Source: Theocolax elegans (Eukaryota; Arthropoda; Insecta; Hymenoptera; Cerocephalidae). Taken from it: a DNA stretch of 64,000 nucleotides. The position numbers and the translations under genes are program-made. Shown piece by piece: positions 56,755 to 64,000 of this stretch. The stretch is taken from positions 38,444,905 to 38,508,904 of the forward strand of contig CM047427.1 in NCBI GenBank assembly GCA_026168455.1, written 5' to 3'. The stretch's first letter is position 1, and each line of letters starts with the position of its first letter. The notes beneath the pieces were generated by a model. That model was not told where the DNA came from. It did not search any database and saw nothing but the letters and a program-made list of their open reading frames with translations.

Positions 56755-57015
56755 TTGTGGGATACCGGACACCGGACACCGGACACCGAAGAACGGATGA
56801 ATTTTTATGTAATATATATACATATAAACTTAAATATCGGGGTTTGTGACGCCCATGACAGATAGGGAAGATAGGTACTTTAGAACGAGCAAGAGAGAGG
56901 TTCGGGTTTTGACTCCAGGGCTCCATAACCCGCCCACCCCCAACCAGTGGGTCGAAGGAGACAGAAGATACAAATTTATTATGTCGGGCGTCATAAACCC
57001 CTATTGGTAAGTTTA
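56755..57015. repeat. CCGGACA minisatellite and small inverted-repeat element
   Basis: At 56760-56785 three copies of a CCGGACA unit precede GAAGAACGGATGAATTTTTA; a related unit cluster with the same GAGAACGGATGAATTTT tail lies at 59447-59505. From 56825 to 57012 the pair AACTTAAATATCGGGGTTTG and AAACCCCTATTGGTAAGTTT brackets a unit of about 190 bp with GACGCCC/GGGCGTC just inside, a small MITE-like element. Confidence 0.6.
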
Positions 57016-57030
57016 TATATATATATATAT

Positions 57031-57637
57031 GGGGTATTCCACGTGAAGTGGTCCGATCAAAATTTTAATATGCACCAAATTTTGGGTACACTTTGCAAAT
57101 GTTTTTCAGAATACAGAAAAAAATTTTTAGGTACTGGAATTTATTTGCTCAAAAGTTATTCTAACCTCAAAAAGTGAATTTTTCCATATTTTTTTCAACA
57201 CCAGCTGGGTTTACCACTATATAACTCAAAACCTATCAACTTTTACTATAGAACATTATTTGTAACATTCGTTGCTAATTATATCTAGAATTTATTCTTC
57301 TGGGTTAGAATTTCTAATCTCAAGGTCAATGTTACATAAACTACATGTCAATATTCAACTTGAAAAAAGTGCAAGTGCGCCACCTTTGATTTTTTCATCC
57401 AAAAGTCTAAAAGAAAGCTTGGAGCAATACCTTTCAAATGGTCTGTAGCATTTTTATGGCCTCCAATTCTGTAAAAAGTTATGACAATTTAAAGAAATAC
57501 AAAAAATTCACAAAAATTAACATGGTAATTCCCATTTAAATTTTTAAAAAAATTTCGTGTTTGAAAAACATTTGCAAAGTGTACCCAAAATTTGGTGCAT
57601 TTTAAAATTTTGATCGGACCACTTCACGTGGAATACC

Positions 57638-57639
<2 letters not shown>
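57031..57639. mobile_element. P1 foldback element, copy 3, internally deleted
   Basis: A complete left arm from GGGGTATTCCACGTGAAGTG to about 57560 is joined to only the last 75 bp of the right arm, ending CACGTGGAATACCCC. It is flanked by (TA)n on both sides; the right (TA)n (57640-57672) also borders P2 copy 2. Confidence 0.88.
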
Positions 57640-57673
<34 letters not shown>

Positions 57674-57676
<3 letters not shown>

Positions 57677-58403
57677 ATAAAAAAAATAAATATTGCTATA
57701 ACTGTGGGAATATGGTTTAGAGGTATCCAGTAGTTTTCCTGAATTTTTTCAGATTTTTTCGAGGCCATTATTTTAAGTTACAGAGAGTCAAAATTGACAT
57801 TTTAGCACTTTTTTGCATTATATACCCATTTTCATGAATTTGTAGCTCCCAGGAGATGCATTTTTCACTAAAAACATAAATATGACTTTTTTGTCAAATT
57901 TTTTGAACTTTTTATTAAAAATACTTTTAAAGACATAAATGTATGCTGTCACACTCTCGTAAGCCATTTAAACCTTAAATAGTGAAAATCAGCAATTCTG
58001 CTCTGGACTCTGGTAACCTAATACTGTCTAAAAGATGTCTTTTTATAGTCAAAAACTGCCTGTTTATTTCCAGTGTGGGTTTAAATCATTAAGATCACTT
58101 ATGGTCAAAATATCTGGGAAAAGTACCCGAAATATTAATAGAAAATGTATGTTTGTTGCCTTATAACGATGAATCTATTAGCATTATCATTGCTAAAACA
58201 TTTATGCACTTACCTTGGAGTGGTAGAAAAGTATCTCCACTTGTTTCAGTATCTATCTGATCTCCTGTAAGCTGCTAAAAATACAAATATTATTATATAA
58301 TTATAAAAAATTAATTTTAAACATTTATAATGCTGGATTTTCAATTTTACAATCACATTAAGAATTATGATACTAATCCGAAGGATTACTATGAAAGTAT
58401 CAA

Positions 58404-58443
<40 letters not shown>

Positions 58444-59296
58444 CAATACATTGTTTCAATTTCACAAACTTGTGTCACTGTCACGTAATCATATTACTCA
58501 TTATAATCTCAGATCTGATTTGTTTATATATTTTTTGTATTAAATACGTATATTCAGTTATTGTAATAATAATGTTTATATATTTATAGTAATCCTTCAG
58601 ATTAGTATTATATTTCTTGTAAGGGTTGTAAAACTAAAAATCCAGCATTATAAATGTTTAAAATTAATTTTTTATAGTTGTATAATAATATTTCTATTTT
58701 TAGCAGCTTACAGGAGATTAGATGGATACTGAAACAAGTGGAGATACTTTTCTACCACTCCAAGGTAAGTGCATAAATGTTTTAGCAATGTTCATGCTAA
58801 TAGATTCATCGTTATAAGGCAACAAGTATACATTTCTATTAATATTTCGGGCACTTTTCCCAGATATTTTGACCATAAGTGATCTTAATGATTTAAACCC
58901 ACACTGGAAATTAACAGGCAGTTTTTGACTATAAAAAGACATCTTTTAGACAGTATTAGGTTACCAGAGTCCAGAGCAGAATTGTTGATTTTCACTACTT
59001 AAGGTTTAAATGGCTTACAAGAGTGTGACAGCATACATTTATGTCTTTAAAAGTATTTTTAATAAAAAGTTCAAAAAATTTGACAAAAAAGTCATATTTA
59101 TGTTTTTAGTGAAAAATGCATCTCCTGGGAGCTACAAATTCATGAAAATGGGTATATAATGCAAAAAAGTGCTAAAATGTCAATTTTGACTCTCTGTAAC
59201 TTAAAATAATGGCCTCGAAAAAATCTGAAAAAATTCAGGAGAACTACTAGATACTTCAAAAACAAATTCCCTCTTCGATGTCACACAGAACCACCC
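57674..59296. mobile_element. P2 foldback palindrome, copy 2
   Basis: Same palindrome as 23888-25508, lacking about 26 bp at the left end where (TA)n intervenes. The right end CAGAACCACCC is at 59296. The loop microsatellite (ATT)n is longer here (58405-58441). The 74-codon frame is intact in the right arm (58718-58942, minus) and broken by a one-base insertion in the left arm. The outward exon-like unit with its GTAAG donor is present in both arms, but the left one has ATA instead of ATG. Confidence 0.9.
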
Positions 59297-59545
59297 ATCC
59301 CGAAATAATTGAAAAATACCCGTATTATCCAGGAAATCCCGTAATTATTGAAGTTATCCTGAAATAACTCAGAAATTCCCGAGATATGAGCGTTAAGCCG
59401 TCCACTTACACACACTCTTAATTCTTAAAACTTAAAGGGTACCGTACACCGGACATCGCCCACCGTACGCCGGACGCCAGACGCCGGACACCGGAGAACG
59501 GATGAATTTTAATATAATATAGAATATTTTATTTATTATATATAT

Positions 59546-59880
59546 GGGTTATTTCACGTCAAGTGGTACGATGAAAATTTTAAATCGCTCCAAAATTTGA
59601 GAACAGGCTGGAAATATCTTCCAGAAGATAGAAAAAAAATTTTAGGTGTTAAAAATAATTTGCTTAAGAGTTATTCCACCATGAAAAATGGAAATTTTTC
59701 AATTCTTTAGAAAAATTTCTATTTTTAAAGCCATTTATCTCATAATTTATTAATTTTTTTTAAAAAACATTACAAACAAATTTTGTTCAAAACAATCTTT
59801 AGAACTTATCTACCTGGGTTACAATTCTTAATTTTAAAATCTCGAAGAGATAGAACGTCCGGAAATATTGAATATCAAAA
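59546..59880. mobile_element. P1-related left arm, copy 4, diverged
   Basis: Begins GGGTTATTTCACGTCAAGTG beside TATATAT and follows the P1 arm with many substitutions (AAAATTTTAAATCGCTCCAA, ACCTGGGTTACAATTCTTAA). No right arm is seen before the phospholipase relic. Between P2 copy 2 and here (59297-59545) are A/T-rich DNA and the second CCGGACA cluster. Confidence 0.65.
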
Positions 59881-59962
59881 AAAGCCCGACCACGCCACAA
59901 TCGATTTTGATCTAACACCGCTCAAAAGATCACATTTTTCGAGAGCTTTCGAATGGCGATGG

Positions 59963-60403
59963 TTAGATTATTGGCCAAGACCGCTGGTGTAAGTTATGCC
60001 TCATAAACCTCATAAAATCACTAATTTTCATGTATTTTGCGAAAAATTTTTCGATCGTAGTGTTACTAACCATCGAACAAGTAGTCATCATTGCTAGAGT
60101 TTTTTCGTCGCCAGGAGTATCTTCCGCCAAAAGACGTGAAAAAGCGCGTTCAGCCAAAACTCAGTCGGCCTGTTATCGATTCGTTTTTTTATCAGAATAG
60201 GCAATATCGAGTTCTCGACAAGCTTCGTTTTACGGATTGATCCCAAATTCACCACGCTCGAGACGTTCGGCTAGTTTTGTACCTAGACCACAAAATTTAT
60301 AACCGAATACGTGCATTTCCAACGAAAACAATTCAGTTAACAAATCTAGTACACTCTTTTTATCATTCATTTCTAACTTCTCTTTCGCGCTGGTCGCTGC
60401 CAT
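59963..60403 (-). pseudogene. Parvovirus-like phospholipase A2 protein, copy 2
   Basis: A single frame from an ATG at 60401-60403: MAATSAKEKLEMNDKKSVLD, VFGYKFCGLGTKLAERLERG, FGINP, stop, NEACRELDIAYSD, two further stops, VLAERAFSRLLAED and TLAMMTTCSMVSNTTIEKFF. The catalytic His of the HD pair reads Leu (RELDIA), and the calcium-loop Pro reads Leu (GLGTK). Three in-frame stops but no frameshift. Same orientation as copy 1 at 47102-47600, about 13 kb away. Confidence 0.7.
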
Positions 60404-60552
60404 GACTTCAACAATAAATTACCTGATTTTACGGGTGTATTAACCCTACTAGCACACCTTTGTCGATATCTTTTTATCACCTTATCTTCTCGTAATTTTA
60501 TCACATTATCATCGCCAAAATCTTACATTTATTTCAATTCGTTTATTACATC

Positions 60553-61050
60553 GTGACGAATCTCGTTATTTCTAAAATTGTTAAACTTGTCTGTAAAGAT
60601 TCCATTTTTCTCTCTCGTCTTTGTATGTTTTGGAGTTTAAAATATCGTTCATTGCTTCACCGAGTCTACTTATTGTTGTACCACGTGTTTGCATGGAATT
60701 CATATTACTGTCAAATAATGATTGTTGTCTCATATACAGCAAATTTTCGTATGGAACGAGAACCATTTTTTGAGCATGTTTGATATCATTAACCACTTAA
60801 ACACAATTACTTTCTTTTTGCGATCAAGGTTTACTCGTGGTTCAACTAGTTTTTGCAAAAGAGGTGTATGTTTACGTAATTGCGACTTGTGTATCTTACT
60901 AAAGGGTACATTCCCACCTAACACGTTCAATGCATACTCGCAAATGTGTTTTATCAGTTTTGGATCTGCTTTGTTGAGTAGTGCCTCTTGTTACTCATAT
61001 TTCAAATGGTACAGAGCTTGTAAAATTATTGCAAGTTTAGTACTGAAAGT
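60553..61050 (-). pseudogene. Core-protein-like Polinton gene, left arm copy
   Basis: Minus strand: ALYHLKYE, TAA, QEALLNKADPKLIKHICEYA, LNVLGGNVPFSKIHKSQLRK, LLQKLVEPRVNLDRKKKVIV; then a frameshift near 60800 to YMRQQSLFDSNMNSMQTRG, LGEAMNDILNSKTYKDERE. I recall small basic proteins with an ICE-x-ALNVL-GN core in adintovirus/Maverick elements, where they are thought to be virion core proteins; the match is from memory. It precedes phospholipase copy 2 on the same strand. Confidence 0.5.
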
Positions 61051-61938
61051 TGGACGGTGACGACACGGCTGGTACACGCTTGGTAAAGTCACCCTGTTTT
61101 ATCTTTTTCCTCTTCGCGTAGACACGTTGATGTTCGTCGTCGTGGAAGACTGTTGTACAGAATCGTCAATTCTTAGGTCTATCCTGCTTCAGATCAAGAA
61201 GTTGCACAAGGTGCGCGTGTGCACACGGGCGCCATCTCCGTCGTCATCATTTGCTGCGCACGTGTGACGGTTGAGGTTAGGACCCCACCCGACCACCCGT
61301 CGTATTTACATCATCATCGAGTGTCCCAGAATTCTGTCCCAAAAATCTGTCCCGCAGATCCGCTATTCCTACGGGAAGATTACGAGGACGCGACTAGTCA
61401 ACCCTACGGTTACCTCCTACTTGATCTAAAGCAGGATAGACCTAAGAATTGATGATTCTGTACAACAGTCTTCCACGACGACGAACATCAATGCGTCTAC
61501 GTGAAGAGGAAAAAGATAAAACAGGGTGACTTTACAAAGCGTGTACCAGTCGTGTCGTCACCGTTCAACTTTGAGTACTAAACTTGCAGTAATTTTACAA
61601 GCTCTGTACCATTTGAAATATGACCAACGAGAGGCACTACTCAACAAAGCAGATCCAAAACTGATAAAACACATTTGCGAGTATGCATTGTAATGTGTTT
61701 AGTAAGATACACAAGTCGCAATTACGTGAACACACACCTCTTTTGCAAAAACTAGTTGAACCACGAGTAAACCTTGATCGCAAAAAGAAAGTAATTGTGT
61801 CTAAGTGGTTAATGGTATCAAACATGCTCGAAAAATGGTTCTCGTTCCATACGAAAATTTGGTGTCTATGAGACAACAATCATTATTTGACAGTAATATG
61901 AATTCCATGCAAACACGTGGTACAACCATAAGGATGAT
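60680..61938. repeat. 520-bp inverted duplication with about 220-bp spacer
   Basis: 60680-61199 is repeated inverted at 61420-61938 with high identity (only scattered differences by eye). The arms carry the core-protein-like gene, transcribed away from the spacer in both. The inner ends are CCTGCTTCAGATCAAG (61199) and CTTGATCTAAAGCAGG (61420). The two copies have different lesions, so both decayed after the duplication or from different alleles. The spacer has no recognised gene. Confidence 0.88.
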
Positions 61939-61999
61939 GATAATATTCCGCGGTACGAATGGGAAGAAGACCATGCGGAGATTCATAAAGAGTCGTTAA
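61560..61999 (+). pseudogene. Core-protein-like Polinton gene, right arm copy
   Basis: Plus strand: ALYHLKYDQREALLNKADPK, LIKHICEYAL, then a deletion of about 17 nt that removes the GGNVPF block, then SKIHKSQLREHTPLLQKLVE and RVNLDRKKKVIV. Here the DQREA codons are intact where the left arm has TAA. Sequence homology to the left arm stops at about 61938. The following bases to 62240 have no recognised product. Confidence 0.5.
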
Positions 62000-62239
62000 G
62001 TGTAGTTGTTTATCGAGCCAAGTTGATAATAGCGGTTGATAATGCCACCAAGCAGAGAAAAATGTGGAAAAAGATAACTGCGACCTCAGGTAAAGGGATC
62101 GAAAATACAGATGTGGTAAAATATGTAGCCGGAAGCCTAGCTGACAGGCTGACAGTGAGTTACCACCAAGCGGGACTGATAAAGGAACGGCTATTGACGA
62201 AAGAGTACCTACGTACACGACGGTCGCCACGCAGACTAC

Positions 62240-64000
62240 ATCCACGTATGCCAATTTCAGCCTAAACGGGGTAATGTGTTCTCTCCTAGGAAGATTGCCC
62301 CAAATGAATCACACACAGGAGTTAAGCAAACGCTGAAGCTTAAGATTCCTGGCTTGATGAACATCATGGTAGACCGTACAAGCACAATCGAAGTGTGGCA
62401 TAATTAAAGCTTCTTCCAAATTTTTTCTTAATTTATGATGAAGCGCACGCTTATAGAAACGAAGCGAGTGTAAAACTCCATGCACCCGTTGTGAGATCGA
62501 TAGAATGTGCTTCGACCATTCAAGAGTAAGTGACAAACACACGCCCAATGATTTAACCTCGTTTTCATTCCTCAAATATTCAGAACCAACTCTAACTCTC
62601 GGGTCAGTGCGCAAATCAATACGCGAAACATAAGCCTGAATACCCAGGAGCATCACTTTTGCTTTACAAACATTAAGCTATAATCAATTAGAGGTATCTC
62701 ATGAAGCAATACGCTTTGAATCATGGGTACCACGTAGAATGCCCAATACTAATTCAAAAAGAACGAGTGATGCACGTGGACGTCATCGGCAAACAGCATG
62801 CAGTTGCATTATTCAAAAACATCAGGTAAATCATTTATAAAAATGGAAAATAGTATTGGACCCAAGACACTACCCTGAGGCACCTTCGAGTTTATCTCAA
62901 GCCAATCAGATGATCTACCAACCTCATCAACCACCGACTGTGTGCTGCCCACCAGATACTGAGAAAACCAGCTCAATAACGTGTGAGAGCAACCCATATT
63001 ATAAAGTTTGCCTCAGAGGGGACCATGCGGCACAGTGTCAAACGCTTTTGTGGAGTCGAACAGGACCAAAATCGTGATCATACGTACATCAATCGCCTTG
63101 CGAATATCATCAATGACACCCACGAGTGCCGTCTGGGTACTGTGACCCCTACCAAACCCTGCTTGTCGCGATGTTAAGAGGTTGTTACTTTCTAGGTGGA
63201 ATGAAAGTTGTTCATGTACAAGCCGTTCGAGAAGTTTAGATAACTCAGAGAGTTTCGCAATGGGATGAGTGTCAGAACACGACTCAATCCTGCTTGACTT
63301 CGCCAGGGAGAGCAAAAGTGTACGTTTACAACAACCAGGAAAAATTCTCCTATTAAATAAGTCATTGAACAAGTCCGCCAAAAAAAAATGATAACTGCGG
63401 CTCAAGCTTTTTTATCATCCTCACTGATATCTCATCCACACCCACCGCCCTGGACAAGGCTCTAGAAATAATCCTTGGGACACTATTGGTGGTGACAGAG
63501 GAGAATTAAAACAGCGGAGAGGTGGCAGACGAATGATCCAGCGAAAAAAGGAAAGAGTTAAGAAAATGAGGAGAAAGCGGTGAGATGGCATTAGAGATAG
63601 AAGCATAATTAAGGTAAAGTTGATGAGTCGAAAAGTATGTTAAAGGTGATGGTAGGGGTCTAGTACCCAAGACCATATTTTTGAGATTTTTCCATTTCTT
63701 CGACGATTCACACGCGTTACCAAGCCTATCGGTAAGGTACCTGAATTTCATTGAGTCTAGGGCATTAGAAACAGAACTGCGAAGAGATTTAAACACTTGA
63801 TAATCAGCGGGTAGGCCCGTCTTTTTGAATTTGTTATACGCAGCATTCCTTTCCCCAATTACGCCTAATCTCACGTGTAACCCACGATTTGAACGAGAGT
63901 TTAATAGTAAGGAGTCTTCTAGGTAGCAGGGTGTCAAAAGTAGATATAATTGATCTGGATAGTTACCCTCCATTATTTTATTTTGGGTTTTTAAGCGAAT
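62240..64000 (-). mobile_element. LINE-C: Jockey/CR1-like non-LTR retrotransposon, partial
   Basis: The minus strand enters from the right edge with the linker (63973-63506, KKWKNLKNMVLGTRPLPSPL). Reverse transcriptase follows: LLLSLAKSSRIESCSDTHPI, RQAGFGRGHSTQTALVG, FDSTKAFDTVPH (63405-63013), VPQGSVLGPILFSIF (62997-62809) and FADD intact at 62782-62793. The C-terminal part is NEVKSLGVCLSLTLEWSKHI, NLKLQRLLNSCV, TGA at about 62309 (CGA to TGA fits) and REHITPFRLKL. The copy breaks off near 62240. Frameshifts lie near 63410, 63005 and 62700. It is the same superfamily as LINE-A and LINE-2 but a distinct sequence. Confidence 0.88.

Overview
The window is eukaryotic, AT-rich, almost gene-free nuclear DNA from an animal, most likely an insect. 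The transposon families (Ty3/Gypsy, Jockey/CR1-like and R1-like LINEs, mariner-, piggyBac- and Polinton-related elements) and a multicopy arthropod-type protein family point that way; the order cannot be fixed from this sequence. The only feature read with confidence as a host gene is one 249-nt internal exon at 35918-36166 (+) encoding a conserved block of the cohesin-release factor WAPL, with a good acceptor, a good donor and an open frame. Much of the rest may be intron of that gene or flanking DNA filled with repeats.

Layout. 1-6.7 kb: a decayed Ty3/Gypsy element (Gypsy-1, minus strand, running off the left edge) with a 1.7-kb leader that is a chain of covarying hairpins. 7-8.6 kb: GC-richer, pyrimidine-rich non-coding DNA. 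8.67-20.4 kb: three copies of Jockey/CR1-like LINEs (LINE-A minus, LINE-B minus and 5'-truncated, LINE-2 plus) whose ends abut (TC)n/(GA)n microsatellites. 20.7-28.2 kb: two families of long palindromic foldback elements (P1 and P2), one inserted in a remnant of a multicopy arthropod protein, then an inverted-repeat element carrying a GC-rich hairpin cluster. 28.3-35.9 kb: CpG-rich promoter-like DNA, tandem repeats, a mariner-like transposase remnant, another transposon-protein remnant, and several MITEs including one with piggyBac-type TTAA flanks. 35.9-36.2 kb: the WAPL exon. 36.7-42.1 kb: MITEs, a roughly 235-bp tandem repeat, a second CpG-rich promoter-like block and a duplicated AT-rich segment. 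42.7-47.0 kb: a second, unrelated Gypsy element (Gypsy-2, plus). 47.1-51.8 kb: a Polinton/adintovirus-like relic (minus) with protein-primed DNA polymerase B, a small conserved gene and a parvovirus-like phospholipase A2 gene. 52.4 kb: a tRNA-like sequence. 52.9-54.8 kb: an R1-like LINE with ORF1 but no ORF2. 56-59.9 kb: degenerate tandem repeats and more P1/P2 elements. 60-62 kb: a second Polinton-like cluster, including a 520-bp inverted duplication of a core-protein-like gene. 62.2-64 kb: a fourth Jockey/CR1-like LINE (LINE-C) running off the right edge.

No transposon here looks autonomous: every multi-domain frame carries nonsense changes, frameshifts or deletions. The most notable signals are (1) the hairpin chain upstream of the Gypsy-1 gag, whose stems covary between copies; (2) LINEs flanked at 5' and 3' ends by (TC)n in a constant orientation, suggesting microsatellite-targeted insertion; (3) P2 palindromes carrying in every arm an outward-facing exon-like unit with a conserved splice donor; and (4) Polinton-like relics with duplicated phospholipase and core-protein genes. 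Coordinates of frame changes and repeat ends were read by eye and may be off by a few bases.
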